A model generated the notes under the pieces. The model did no database searches and had not been told where the DNA came from. It worked only from the letters and a program-made list of their open reading frames with translations. From NCBI GenBank assembly GCA_965199875.1, contig OZ241346.1, positions 3,720,001-3,784,000 on the forward strand: a stretch of 64,000 nucleotides of DNA, in the 5' to 3' direction. Below are positions 35,088-44,874 of this stretch, piece after piece. Each line of letters begins with the position of its first letter. Within the stretch, counting starts at the first letter, position 1. This DNA is from VXYL01 sp965199875 (lineage in GTDB: Bacteria; Pseudomonadota; Gammaproteobacteria; Pseudomonadales; Azotimanducaceae). The translations under genes were made by a program, and so were the position numbers.

Positions 35088-37583
35088 ATGGCCATGCAGG
35101 CTCTTCCCTTCATCGAGCGCGTGGCGCACCGACGGCCGGCGAAGCTGGCCTACCTGCTGCTGTCGCTGGGCCTGTCCTTCGGCTTCGTCGCCGTGGTGGC
35201 CGCGGTGGCTCACGCCAGCTGGTTTCGGCTGCCGGCCGGGGTGGCCGATCGCGACTACGTTTCGCTGGGACGCGAAACCGTGGACGGCGCCTTCCAAGCC
35301 GTCTCCTTGGCGGATGCGCGGAACGTCGCCGAGCGCGTGCCGGAGCTCTCGTGGTTCTACCACAAGAAGCTGCCGGGCATGGGCGCGGACCCGGCCATTC
35401 GCCTGCCGGACGGGGCGACGCGCAACGTGCGGCTGTTCGGCGTGCCGGACGACTTCTTCGCCATCCTGGGCGTGCAGGCGCACGTCGGGGGCCTGCAGGC
35501 GCTTGTCGAGGGCGAGCCGGTGGCCATCCTCAGCCACGCGCTGTGGCGCGACGCCTTTGCCGCCAACGCCGACATCGCCGGCGAGCTGCTGCACATCGTG
35601 GACGGCGCATCCGTACCCATCGCCGGCGTGGCGTCGCCCGAGTTCGCGGGCATCCTGCCGTCGCTGGCCGAGGAGGCGTGGCTGGCGAATCCGCGCTACG
35701 ACATGCTGCCGGCCGATCGTTTCGGTGGCGGGCAGGAGTTGTTCCAGCGTCTAGCCAACGTCGGCTTGTTCGGCGCGTTCGGCGCAGCTGGCGTCAGTGG
35801 CGCTTCAGACGCTTCAGAGAGACGCGTTGACTCGACGGCCAAACTCCGCGCCTTGATGGCCGACTACCGCTTCAACGCGGCGCCGATAGCGCTGGAGCAG
35901 ACCAGCAGCGACGGCCAAAGGAGGGTGGTTCAAATGCTCTCCTTCGGCATCAATCCGCACGATCGGCTTGCGGTGGCGGGCGGTCTCGAGACCAATCCGC
36001 CGCTGCGCCGCGAGGTGGTGCGGAAGGTCGCCTGGCTCGCCAGCATCGTGCTGCTGCTCATGGCCATGACCTTGGTTTCGCTCGTGGACTTCATGATGGC
36101 GGAGCATGTCGCGCGTCAAGGCGAGCAAGCGGTGCGCATCGCGCTCGGCGCCACGCCGCTCGACGTGTTTCGGCAGACGTTGGCGGAAAACGCCTTCTGG
36201 CTGGCGATCGTGGCGGCCCTGGCGTGGCTGGCGTTCGGCTACCTGGCCGAGGTGCTGCTCGGCATGGCGCCGTTCTCCACCTACATCGGTTCGCTCCCGG
36301 GCGACGCGCAACGAGCCGGCCTAGGGGTTGCCGCAGCGCTGCTGCTGGCCGCGTTCACCGTCAGCAGCGCCTATCTCGGCTGGTTCGCATCGCGCGCTTC
36401 GCGCAGCTTCTCGGCAACGCGGGCGGCCTCGAAGCTGCCGCGGACCATGCGTTGCGTGCTGCTCACGGTCGCCGGCGCCAGCCTGTTGTTCGTCTTTTCC
36501 CTGGTCAGCCGCTACGCCGCCGACTCCCGGTTGTCGTTGGGCGTCGGCAATCCGGACGCATGGATGGTGCAGATTCAGCGCCAGATGGACGTCGAGGACC
36601 TGGCCGGGTGGCAACCGCCCGAGGGCCTTGGCGAGGCCGTTGCCGCGATCCCTGGCGTCTCTGCGGCCGGGCGAGCATTGATGATGCCGCTGGCCCACCG
36701 GCCACATTCCGCGCGGGGCACGGTGTCGAACCGGCCCGACCTGGCGGAGACGCCGTTCTTCGAGAATCGGGCGTCGCCGGAGTTCTTCGCCGCGTTGCAG
36801 GTTCCGCTCCTGGCCGGCAAGATGCTCGCACCGGATGCCAGCGCCGAGGTGGTGGTCTCCCGAACCGCGGCGGTTGCGCTGGCCGGCAGCCCGGAAGCGG
36901 CACTGGGCATGTCGCTGACGTTCCGCAGGGATACCGACACGCGGCCGCCAACGGACCCGGTGATCGTCGTCGGCGTGGTGGAGGACGTTCCCTACGGCAA
37001 CTACGCCAATGCCGCGAAGCGGGTCATCTACGGCGGCCTGCGCTACTCGGGCAACTGGCAGCACTGGTTTATCGACTACTCCGGCAAGCGCGCCGAGCTG
37101 GTTTCGGCGCTGCAGCAGCTGCCGCAGCTCGCCGGCTGGACCGTCACCGCCGAGGACACGCCGGCGACGGCGTTTCGCAAGCAGTTCGTGGCTCGCCAAA
37201 GCATCGAAATCGTGCTTGCCGGCGCCTCCGCCTTCGCCTTGCTGCTCGCCTTGGCCGGCGTCGCCAACTCGCTGGCGCGAACCGTGGCGCAAGCGCAGCA
37301 TGCCATCGGCATCGCCTTCGCCTTGGGCGCGACGGCAAGCCAGGTGGCGCATCGCTACTTCGGCGACATGCTGCGCGATCTGCTCGTCGCCGTGGCGTTG
37401 GTGAGCGCCGCAGCGGTCGTCGCCAAGCTCGCGGCGCCGGACTTCGTCGCCGTGCTGGCGGCTTGGCAGCTGGCGCCGACGGCGCTATGCCTCGTTGCCG
37501 TCTGCGCCTTGCTGAGCTACGGCCTCGTGCGCCGACTGGCGCGGCGGAGCTCGGCGAACGCGCTGATCCACGGCGTCGCGTAG
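35088..37583 (+). CDS. MacB/FtsX-type ABC permease, duplicated (800-residue class), copy A
   Basis: An 831-residue membrane protein. It begins with a hydrophobic segment (KLAYLLLSLGLSFGFVAVVAAVA), followed by a periplasmic MacB_PCD-like domain, then an FtsX membrane core near 310-380 (LASIVLLLMAMTLVSLVDFMMAEHVARQGEQAVRIALGATPLDVFRQTL), a second periplasmic domain and a second FtsX core near 700-820 (VLAGASAFALLLALAGVANSLAR, IGIAFALGATASQVA). It thus holds two permease halves in one chain, about twice MacB. The protein at 39696-42098 is its paralogue. An HlyD-like adaptor and an ATPase follow directly, so this is an export or extraction machine. Confidence 0.85.
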   Translation: MAMQALPFIERVAHRRPAKLAYLLLSLGLSFGFVAVVAAVAHASWFRLPAGVADRDYVSLGRETVDGAFQAVSLADARNVAERVPELSWFYHKKLPGMGADPAIRLPDGATRNVRLFGVPDDFFAILGVQAHVGGLQALVEGEPVAILSHALWRDAFAANADIAGELLHIVDGASVPIAGVASPEFAGILPSLAEEAWLANPRYDMLPADRFGGGQELFQRLANVGLFGAFGAAGVSGASDASERRVDSTAKLRALMADYRFNAAPIALEQTSSDGQRRVVQMLSFGINPHDRLAVAGGLETNPPLRREVVRKVAWLASIVLLLMAMTLVSLVDFMMAEHVARQGEQAVRIALGATPLDVFRQTLAENAFWLAIVAALAWLAFGYLAEVLLGMAPFSTYIGSLPGDAQRAGLGVAAALLLAAFTVSSAYLGWFASRASRSFSATRAASKLPRTMRCVLLTVAGASLLFVFSLVSRYAADSRLSLGVGNPDAWMVQIQRQMDVEDLAGWQPPEGLGEAVAAIPGVSAAGRALMMPLAHRPHSARGTVSNRPDLAETPFFENRASPEFFAALQVPLLAGKMLAPDASAEVVVSRTAAVALAGSPEAALGMSLTFRRDTDTRPPTDPVIVVGVVEDVPYGNYANAAKRVIYGGLRYSGNWQHWFIDYSGKRAELVSALQQLPQLAGWTVTAEDTPATAFRKQFVARQSIEIVLAGASAFALLLALAGVANSLARTVAQAQHAIGIAFALGATASQVAHRYFGDMLRDLLVAVALVSAAAVVAKLAAPDFVAVLAAWQLAPTALCLVAVCALLSYGLVRRLARRSSANALIHGVA

Positions 37584-37604
37584 CGCGGCGTGGCCGGAGC
37601 GGAC

Positions 37605-38876
37605 ATGGGCGACGGCAGCTACAGCATGGACAGGCCGCGCCCGTCGAGCGCTCGGAACCTGATTCGAGGCCTGGCGTGGGGCGCTGCCGCGCTTGCGGCG
37701 ATCATCCTGTTCGCCGTTGCGGATCGATTCTGGCTGCGCGCTGCCGAAGGCCTTGAACGCGCCGACATGATGGTCGCCACGGTGGAGCGCGGTCGGCTGC
37801 CCATCGACGTGCAGGGCGCCGGTGCGCTGGCGCCGGCTTCTGAACGCTGGATCGCCAGCCGCGTGCCGGGCGCGGTGCAGGAGATTCTCGTCCGCCCCGG
37901 CCAGCAGGTGACGGCCGGGACGACGGTGGCGCGCTTGGTCAATCCGCAGCTGGAGCAGGCCGTTGTGCGGGCTCGGCTGGCCTTGGCGGAAGCCAATGCC
38001 GAACACCGCCGCAGGCTCTCGGATTTCACCGATCGACGCTTGGCGGCGGAGGCCAGGGTGCTGGACCGGCAGGCGAGCTACGACGAGCACAGTCTGCGGC
38101 TCGAGGCGCAAACCGAGCTGCGCGACACCAACGCGATCTCCGACCTCGACTACAGGAGCACGCAGATCCGCACCGAACAGGCGCGCCAGAACGTCGAGTT
38201 CGAGCGTCGCCGCTTCGCCGAACTGGAGGCGGCGCTGGCGGCGGAACAGGCGGCCAGCGAAGCCCGCTTGGCGGCCAGCGAAGCGGCGCTGGAAGAGGCC
38301 GAACGGCAGTTTGGAGACCTGGCGGTGAGCGCCGATGCCGCTGGCACCTTGCGCGAACTGCTGGTCGAGCCCGGCCAGCGCATCGCCGCCGGAGCGCAGG
38401 TGGCGCGGGTGGTGGACAGCCGCTCGCTCGTCGCGGCGATCCGTGTGCCGGAGTCCTACGCCGCGCACTTGGCGGCCGGCCAGCGCGCCATCGCCACGGT
38501 GTTGAACGTGGAGGTGCCAGGCGTGGTCGTCCGCGTCGACCCGGCGGTCACCCGCGGCGGCGTTGCCGTGGAGCTGCGGTTCACGGCGCCGCTGCCGGCC
38601 GGAGCGAGGCCCGACCTCTCCATGCGTGCCGTCGTCACCGTTGCCGAACTCGACGACGTGCTGTTCGTCAGGCGCCCTTCGCACGTGCGCGACGAGAGCC
38701 GGGCGGACGTCTTCCGTTTGGCGGCGGATGGCCAGAGCGCCCTGCGAACGCCGGTGCGCTTCGGCTTCGGCACGCTGAAGGACGTCGAAGTGCGCGACGG
38801 CCTGGACGAAGGAGACGCTATCATCCTGGGCAACACGGCCCGCTTCGAGAACGAGGAGACCATCGCCATCCAATGA
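37605..38876 (+). CDS. HlyD/RND-type periplasmic adaptor protein
   Basis: A 423-residue membrane-fusion protein. A membrane anchor lies near residues 21-43 (AWGAAALAAIILFAVAD), followed by the first lipoyl half (GAGALAPASERWIASRVPGAVQEILVRPGQQV), a coiled-coil hairpin rich in Ala/Glu/Arg (about 110-230), the second lipoyl half (SADAAGTLRELLVEPGQRIAAGAQVARVVD) and a beta-barrel. The chosen ATG at 37605 has GGAG in place; a GTG at 37590 is possible. The stop overlaps the ATPase start (ATGA), so the two are translated together. Confidence 0.88.
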   Translation: MGDGSYSMDRPRPSSARNLIRGLAWGAAALAAIILFAVADRFWLRAAEGLERADMMVATVERGRLPIDVQGAGALAPASERWIASRVPGAVQEILVRPGQQVTAGTTVARLVNPQLEQAVVRARLALAEANAEHRRRLSDFTDRRLAAEARVLDRQASYDEHSLRLEAQTELRDTNAISDLDYRSTQIRTEQARQNVEFERRRFAELEAALAAEQAASEARLAASEAALEEAERQFGDLAVSADAAGTLRELLVEPGQRIAAGAQVARVVDSRSLVAAIRVPESYAAHLAAGQRAIATVLNVEVPGVVVRVDPAVTRGGVAVELRFTAPLPAGARPDLSMRAVVTVAELDDVLFVRRPSHVRDESRADVFRLAADGQSALRTPVRFGFGTLKDVEVRDGLDEGDAIILGNTARFENEETIAIQ

Positions 38877-39574
38877 ACGCCAACGCCGACGCGCCCGTGG
38901 TGCAATTGCGCGACGTAAGCAAGATCTTCACCACCGAGAAGGTGGAAACCCACGCGCTTGCCGACGTCTCCTTCGAGATTCGCCACGGCGAATACCTGCT
39001 GATTCAAGGGCCGTCCGGCTGCGGCAAGTCCACCCTGCTTGCCATTCTGGGCTTGCTGGAACAGCCAACCGGCGGCCAGTACCTGCTGCAAGGCGCGGAC
39101 ACGCAAGGCCTGAGCCTCGCCAAGCGCGCCGGGCTGCGCAATCGCCAGCTTGGCTTCGTGTTCCAGTCCTTCAATCTCGTCGGCGACTTGACCATCGTGG
39201 ACAACGTGGCGCTGCCGCTGCGCTACCGCAAGGGCGCCAAGGCCAGCCGCGCGGAACGCGTCGAGAAGGCGATGGGTCTCCTGCAAGAGGTGGGCATCGC
39301 GCACCGTGCGGAACACTATCCGGCGCAGCTTTCCGGCGGCCAGCAACAGCGCGCCGCGGTGGCGCGGGCGCTCATCGGCGAACCGTCGCTGCTGCTGGCG
39401 GACGAGCCGACCGGCAATCTGGACGCGGACTCCGAAGACACGGTGATGCAGCTGCTCGCCGACTGCCACGCCCGGGGCACGACGGTGTGCGTGGTGTCGC
39501 ACAACCCGAAGTTCGACGCCGTCGCGACAAGAACGCTGAAGCTCCGGGAAGGCCGGCTGGAACCCAAGTCGTAG
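38873..39574 (+). CDS. ABC transporter ATPase, MacB/LolD type
   Basis: A 233-residue ATPase. Walker A is GPSGCGKST at 46-54, the signature is LSGGQQQR near 148, and Walker B LLLADEPTGNLD near 169 with the PTGNLD form that marks the MacB/LolD/FtsE group. VSHNPKF holds the switch His. It is translationally coupled to the adaptor gene and is the only ATPase near the two large permeases, so it probably powers both. Confidence 0.93.
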   Translation: MNANADAPVVQLRDVSKIFTTEKVETHALADVSFEIRHGEYLLIQGPSGCGKSTLLAILGLLEQPTGGQYLLQGADTQGLSLAKRAGLRNRQLGFVFQSFNLVGDLTIVDNVALPLRYRKGAKASRAERVEKAMGLLQEVGIAHRAEHYPAQLSGGQQQRAAVARALIGEPSLLLADEPTGNLDADSEDTVMQLLADCHARGTTVCVVSHNPKFDAVATRTLKLREGRLEPKS

Positions 39575-39614
39575 CCAGTCTCTCCCGGCCCTTGCCGTTG
39601 CCTCACTATGCGCC

Positions 39615-39646
39615 CTTCGCTCGGCGAGATCGCCCGCCGGGCGAAG
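39615..39646. terminator. Hairpin between convergent ATPase and permease genes
   Basis: CTTCGC and GCGAAG form the outer stem of a hairpin enclosing GGCGA-GA-TCGCC. It lies 40 bases after the ATPase stop and 50 bases from the end of the opposing permease. No T-tract. It may end transcription from both sides. Confidence 0.35.
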
Positions 39647-39695
39647 TCCCGAACCGGACAATGGCTGCAAAACGGCGCCCGTACAGACTCGGTGC

Positions 39696-42098
39696 TCAGC
39701 GCCTTGGAGCGCCATGCAGCAGAGCCGCTGGCGAGTCCGTTCGGGCGTAGCGTCCCACGGCGAGGCAGACGATGGCCGCGGAGAGGGCGGCAATCAGCGC
39801 CAAGACTGGCACGATCAGCGCCGGCGCCAGCATCTCCTGCACGCCGGACATGGCGAGCGGGAAGACCACGCCGGCTGCCACAAGCGCCAAGCATGGCAGC
39901 GCGGCGGCGATGGCGAAGTCGACCGAGAGACCGTCCAGATAGCGCATCCCCAGCTGCCATCCGGTAGCGCCGACGGCCAAGCTGATGCCAATGGCGCGAC
40001 GGTGCTCGGCCAGATGGCGCGCCTGACTGGCCGCGATGCCCGCCAGCGCCAGCACCAGCGCCAGGGAAGCTGCGCCAGCGAGCAGGATCTCAACGCTGCG
40101 ACGCGCCATGAACTGGGTTCTGAACAGGCTCGCCGGCGTGCCGATCTGTGCCACCTCGAAGCCCTCGAGGGCTTTGGCCTGGCGCAGCCCGGCCATCACC
40201 GCCGCAGCCTCGCCCTCGTGGACGATCGCCCAGCGCTGGTCCCACGGCGCCCCGCGCGAGTCGCCGTAGACGACGGCGCGTTCGCCATCCAGATAGTGGC
40301 CGTAGGGGATGTCCTCCGCCACGCCCACCACCGTCGCCAGCCGCTCCGACTCCGCTTCCGTGTGCGCCTCGCGCTGCACGCGGACGGCCTGGCCCAGCGC
40401 TTGCGACAGGTCGGCGTCGAAATCGACCAGGCGTTTCGCCAACGACCTGGAGACCACCACTTCCGCGCCAGCGTCGTGCAGCCGCCCGGCCAGCAGCGGC
40501 ACGCCCAACGTGCGGAAGTAGGCCGGCCGGACGCCGCTGAACAGCACCGTGGTGCCGTCGAAGCGGGCATCGCCGACGATCCGCGCCCAGTTGGCGTTGG
40601 AGAGCGGTCGCACCAGCGGCAGCAGGTCCATGCGGGCGGTCGCCCGCGCCTGCGGCAGCGCTTCGATGGCGCCGCGCACCGTCGCCTCGCTCGGCGCCCG
40701 CATTCCGCCGTTCTGATCCGCCCACACCTGCACCAGCAGCACCTGATCGCCGGCGAAGCCAAGCCCGATGTCCGCCTCGCGCCAGTACCGCTCGGCCACC
40801 GACGCGACCAGCAGCAGACTGACGGTGGCGGCCAGCAGCAGCCGGCGCGTGACGGGAGACCGGCGCGAAGGCGCGGCCGTCGAGGTCGAGCGAGATGCCA
40901 GCGCCACGTGCCGCACGGCGTAGGCCGCGGCCAGACCGTACGCCAACGCCAGCGCACCCGCGCCAACGGCGCAGCCGAGCGCGATCGAACCCGGCGGCAG
41001 TCGCCCCAGCCAGGCCGCAAACGGCTGCACTGCCAGCAACACGTTGCCGATGTAGGCGCCCGCTGCCGCCGCCAACAGCGCCATGACCAGCGCGGCTATG
41101 GCGTTTTCCGCAAGGCACAGGCCGTACAGCCCCGCCGGAGTCGCCCCCACGGCGACGCGCAGCCGACGTTCTTCGGCACGGGCGTTCTGCTGTGCGAGGA
41201 GGGAGTCCACCAGCGTGACGAGCGCCAGCACGAACACGCAGACGACGATTGCGATCAGCCAGCGCGTGCGCGACATCACCTCCGCGCGCATGTCCGGGTG
41301 GGCTTCGAGCCCTGGGGTGATCTCCAGCCGATCGTCCGCGGTGACGCCAAGTGCGCTGCCGTGCGCGGGGTCGACGGCGAAGTCCAGGTCTGCCAGCAGA
41401 GCGTGCAGCTTGGCGAGGGACATTTCCTGGCGCAAGACGCCGAAGACGTGCTTGTTCGGGATGGCGGCGTCGATCTGCTTGCCGAAGTCGCTCTTGGCGA
41501 GGTTCGACGGCAGACGCTCGGGTTCTAGGATCCAAAGCTCCGCCCGCTCGCCGAGCAGACCTTGGAATCCCCGTGGCGCGACGCCGGCGATGGCAAGCGC
41601 TCCTTCGCCCGGCATCGTCAAGGTCTCGCCTGCCACGTCCGAGGCGGCAAACAGGCGCTGCCACGCGGCATGGCCCAGCACGACGGCCGCAACGTCCGGC
41701 GGCGCGGAGACGCCGCCGTGCGCGGCCGTCACGCCAAGCGCGTCGAAGAAGCTGGCGGACACGCCCTCGGCGAGAAGACGGTGCTTCCCCGCACCGCCAT
41801 CGCCGTCGATGCCGACTTGCACCTCGTACAGGCGTTCAACCGTCAGCCACTCCGCCTCGGGAACTTTCGCGCGGATTTCCCGAACGCTGGCGGTGGCCAC
41901 GCCCTCCACCCGCTTGGACAGCGACGCGCGCCGTCCGACCGAGACGTACTCCTGCTGCGCGACGCCGCTGGGCAGATGGAACCAGACCGCGTCGGCCACC
42001 GCAGCGACGACGCCGATGAAGCCGAAGGCAAGTGCAAGCGCACCCAGAAAGAGCGCCTGCTTGGCGGCCCGTCCTGCGGATGCCCGCCGATGCCCCAC
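39696..42098 (-). CDS. MacB/FtsX-type ABC permease, duplicated, copy B
   Basis: An 800-residue paralogue of the 35088 permease. The two share the N-terminal segment (ALALAFGFIGVVAAVADAVWFHLPSG against SLGLSFGFVAVVAAVAHASWFRLPAG, cut here to the conserved part), VVGVAEDIPYG against VVGVVEDVPYG, TPASLFRTQFMARRSVEILLAG and the last membrane block AIGISLAVGATGWQL. It starts at GTG 22 bases after the TPR lipoprotein stop, so these two form an operon that faces the copy A-adaptor-ATPase operon. It has no ATPase of its own. Copies A and B may form one heterodimer or two separate transporters. Confidence 0.85.
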   Translation of the reverse strand: MGHRRASAGRAAKQALFLGALALAFGFIGVVAAVADAVWFHLPSGVAQQEYVSVGRRASLSKRVEGVATASVREIRAKVPEAEWLTVERLYEVQVGIDGDGGAGKHRLLAEGVSASFFDALGVTAAHGGVSAPPDVAAVVLGHAAWQRLFAASDVAGETLTMPGEGALAIAGVAPRGFQGLLGERAELWILEPERLPSNLAKSDFGKQIDAAIPNKHVFGVLRQEMSLAKLHALLADLDFAVDPAHGSALGVTADDRLEITPGLEAHPDMRAEVMSRTRWLIAIVVCVFVLALVTLVDSLLAQQNARAEERRLRVAVGATPAGLYGLCLAENAIAALVMALLAAAAGAYIGNVLLAVQPFAAWLGRLPPGSIALGCAVGAGALALAYGLAAAYAVRHVALASRSTSTAAPSRRSPVTRRLLLAATVSLLLVASVAERYWREADIGLGFAGDQVLLVQVWADQNGGMRAPSEATVRGAIEALPQARATARMDLLPLVRPLSNANWARIVGDARFDGTTVLFSGVRPAYFRTLGVPLLAGRLHDAGAEVVVSRSLAKRLVDFDADLSQALGQAVRVQREAHTEAESERLATVVGVAEDIPYGHYLDGERAVVYGDSRGAPWDQRWAIVHEGEAAAVMAGLRQAKALEGFEVAQIGTPASLFRTQFMARRSVEILLAGAASLALVLALAGIAASQARHLAEHRRAIGISLAVGATGWQLGMRYLDGLSVDFAIAAALPCLALVAAGVVFPLAMSGVQEMLAPALIVPVLALIAALSAAIVCLAVGRYARTDSPAALLHGAPRR

Positions 42099-42120
42099 GG
42101 CGCAATTCGGAATCGAACCG

Positions 42121-43137
42121 CTAGCGAATCAGCGACCGGGCGTTGGCCGAGCTGCCATCCGCGCACACTTGGTCCGCATCTCGATGGCCTGCTTCGAGAA
42201 CGTCCTCTTCCGCCTCTTCGCGTGCGGAGGGCGGCGGCAGCACTGGCGCTTCGAGCTCCACCGCAACGTCGTCGGCGGCTGGCGGCAGCATGATGGCGTC
42301 CAGCGTCGTCGCCCGCTGCCAGTCCGACACCCATTCCTCGCGCGCAAGTGCCGCCGGCTGTTCGGTTGGCCGCGTCAGGCGCCGGCGGCCCTCCAAGTAG
42401 ACTTCAACCCTGCGCATCACCTCCCTTGTGCTTAGCGACGGGGTCGGCTTGGCAAGCCACGGGCGTTCCATGGGTGGAATCTCCGCCGGCGCTTCCCCTT
42501 CGCGCAAGCGCTGGATCCAGGCCAGGGTTGCGGCATCGAAGTCGTGGCTGGCGTCCTGCATCGCCATGTCCACGTAGGCCAACGCGCGGTTGCGCTCCAC
42601 GTGCGACCAGAACTTCGCCATCAGCAGCACTTCCTTCGGCGCAAGCGGCAGGACGTTGCGGTACTTCGGATGCACGGCTTCGTTGGCGGCCCGCCAGTTC
42701 TCGGCGTATTCCGCCGCCTCCTCGAAGCGTCCCATCTCGAATGCGACGTCGGCGAGCACTACCCATATCCCAGGCATCTGACACCTCGGAACACGTTGGG
42801 ACTCCGCGGCTTGCCGGTAATGGAAAAGCGCTTTCTCCAGAGACTTGGTACGGTAGTGAACAAGGCCAAGTCGTTTGTGGACAGCTGCACTTTCATCCCG
42901 CGTCAAGTCCTCGGCCATTAGTCCCGCGAGCATGTTGAACGACTCGTCGTACATGTCGACGTTGGCGTAGCCGTAGGCAAGCATCATGCGTTCAAATCGG
43001 TCTTCCTCGGTGTCCAGAACCCACCTGCAGTAGCTGCCGTTGCCGAGACTGCCACATGCCCCCGTCACCGCAAGGAGAGCGAATGCGCTCCTAATGAGGC
43101 GCAAGCGGTTCACCTTCCGAAGGCTCGGTTCCAACAA
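42121..43137 (-). CDS. TPR-like lipoprotein or secreted protein, copy 1
   Basis: A 338-residue protein. Residues 12-28 are a signal (LRLIRSAFALLAVTGAC); the Cys may be lipidated, although Thr at the -3 position is a poor lipobox. The middle (about 50-230) has tetratricopeptide-like helix pairs: AAVHKRLGLVHYRTKSLEKALFHYRQAA, ADVAFEMGRFEEAAEYAENWRAANE (each a helical hairpin). The tail is Pro/Glu-rich (VELEAPVLPPPSAREEAEEDV). It precedes permease B by 22 bases and is probably the envelope partner of the transporter. A tandem copy lies upstream. Family not recognised. Confidence 0.75.
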   Translation of the reverse strand: MLEPSLRKVNRLRLIRSAFALLAVTGACGSLGNGSYCRWVLDTEEDRFERMMLAYGYANVDMYDESFNMLAGLMAEDLTRDESAAVHKRLGLVHYRTKSLEKALFHYRQAAESQRVPRCQMPGIWVVLADVAFEMGRFEEAAEYAENWRAANEAVHPKYRNVLPLAPKEVLLMAKFWSHVERNRALAYVDMAMQDASHDFDAATLAWIQRLREGEAPAEIPPMERPWLAKPTPSLSTREVMRRVEVYLEGRRRLTRPTEQPAALAREEWVSDWQRATTLDAIMLPPAADDVAVELEAPVLPPPSAREEAEEDVLEAGHRDADQVCADGSSANARSLIR

Positions 43138-43788
43138 GCCCTAGAACTGCCTAGCACCAGTTAGGCGCGAAGGAACCGCATCTGTGTTTCGCGAAGAAAA
43201 TAAGCGCGGCGCCATGCAACCCATCATGCGTCCGGTGCAGCCGAAACGGCCAGTTGCGGCTTGGCCTGCGGGTAGCGTCCTAAGGGCTGCCAGAGCCAAA
43301 GGTCGAGCCGGGTATCTTATGCTCCTCTCTCTTCGCCACGCAATAACACACCTCGACCTCGAAAACACAGACTCGAATGTACGATCCGAACACTCTTTCG
43401 CGTCGCTGACACCTAGTCACACACTCTGATTCTTGCCCCGCCGGGCTCACGAGAATTTGGCTGTAGCTCGGTTCGCTTGCCGAGACCGACAAGATTCCCG
43501 CATCCCAGCCAGAAGCAGTTGCAGAGCCTTCCTAACGTTCATAACGTTCCCCTACGAGTCGATGACGGAACCTTGTAGCCCAAGATTGCTGTTGTCGTCA
43601 ACAACCTCTCGAGCCAGCGCAGGCAATCGCATTGAAATCTGGTGCCTACTCGTGCTTTCGGATGCGTCGGATCATGTCGAGCAGGAACTCGTCGCAGTGC
43701 TGGGCGTGGATGAACTTGCGGCCGGATGGAGCAGGGTCTTCACCCCGAGAAGGTGAGACCCACGCGCTTGCCGAGCTGCCATCCGCGC
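43138..43788. other. Intergenic region between the two TPR copies
   Basis: A 651-base stretch. Bases 43168-43260 resemble 44797-44885, the DNA upstream of copy 2, so the duplicated unit includes the 5' flank. The middle (43263-43640) is AT-richer and has no gene that I can support. On the minus strand, 43646-43720 can be read as a protein end (KFIHAQHCDEFLLDMIRRIRKHE), perhaps the tail of a lost gene. Confidence 0.4.
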
Positions 43789-44744
43789 TCAGCCCGCATC
43801 CCGATGGCCTGCTTCGAGAACGTCCTCTTCCGCCTCTTCGCGTGCCGAGGGCGGCGGCAGCACCGGCGCATCGAGCTCCACCGCAACGTCGTCGGCGGCT
43901 GGCGGCAGCATGATGGCGTCCAGCGTCGTCGTCCGCTGCCAGTCCGACACCCATTCCTCGCGCGCAAGTGCCGCCGGCTGTTCGGTTGGCCGCGCTAGAC
44001 GCCGGCGGCCCTCCAGGTAGACTTCAACCCTGCGCATCACCTCCCTTGTGCTTAGCGACGGGGTCGGCTTGGCAAGCCACGGGCGTTCCATGGGTGGAAT
44101 CTCCGCCGGCGCTTCCCCTTCGCGCAAGCGCTGGATCCAGGCCAGGTTGCGGCATCGAAGTCGTGGCTGGCGTCCTGCATCGCCATGTCCACGTAGGCCA
44201 ACGCGCGGTTGCGCTCCACGCGCGACCAGAACTTCGCCATCAGCAGCACTTCCTTCGGCGCAAGCGGCAGGATGTTGCGGTACTTCGGATGCACGGCTTC
44301 GTTGGCGGCGCGCCAGTTCTCGGCGTATTCCGCCGCCTCCTCGAAGCGTCCCATCTCGAATGCGACTTCGGCGAGCACCTCCCATATCCCAGGCATCCGA
44401 CACGTCGGAACACGTCGGGATTCCGCGGCTTGCCGGTAATGGAAAAGCGCTTTCTCCAGAGACTTGGTACAGTAGTGAACAAGGCCGAGCCCAACGTGGA
44501 CAGAAGCCCTTTCAGCCCGCGACAAGTCCTCGGCCATCAGTCCCGCGAACACGTTGAACGACTCGTCGTACATGTCGACTTTGGCGTAGCCGTAGGCAAG
44601 CATCTCGCGCCCAGCTCGGCCATCCTGGGTTTCCACAATCCACACGCAGTCGTTGCCGCGCTCGGCACCGAGACTCGCGCATGCGCCAGTCAGCGCTAGG
44701 AGTGCGAGTGTGCTCCTAAAGAAGTGAAAAGGCCCACCTTCCAA
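43789..44744 (-). pseudogene. TPR-like lipoprotein, copy 2, frameshifted
   Basis: A second copy of the 42121 gene, about 90% identical over most of its length. The start codon would be TTG at 44744 (no ATG), then FHFFRSTLALLALTGACASLG and the same TPR segment. At 44141-44147 copy 2 has GCCAGGTTG where copy 1 has GCCAGGGTTG; the missing G shifts the frame after DFDAAT. The C-terminal third continues in another frame and ends at 43789. Copy 2 can make only a truncated protein. Confidence 0.85.
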
Positions 44745-44874
44745 GATCGGGTTCCAAGCCCTCACAACGGTGCCAAGGCCCGAAGCAAACTGGCCATCTG
44801 CATTTGCGAAGCAACAATCACGGCGAGCGTGCGAGGGTGCCGTGCAACCATCATACGCCAAGGTACAGTCGAAA

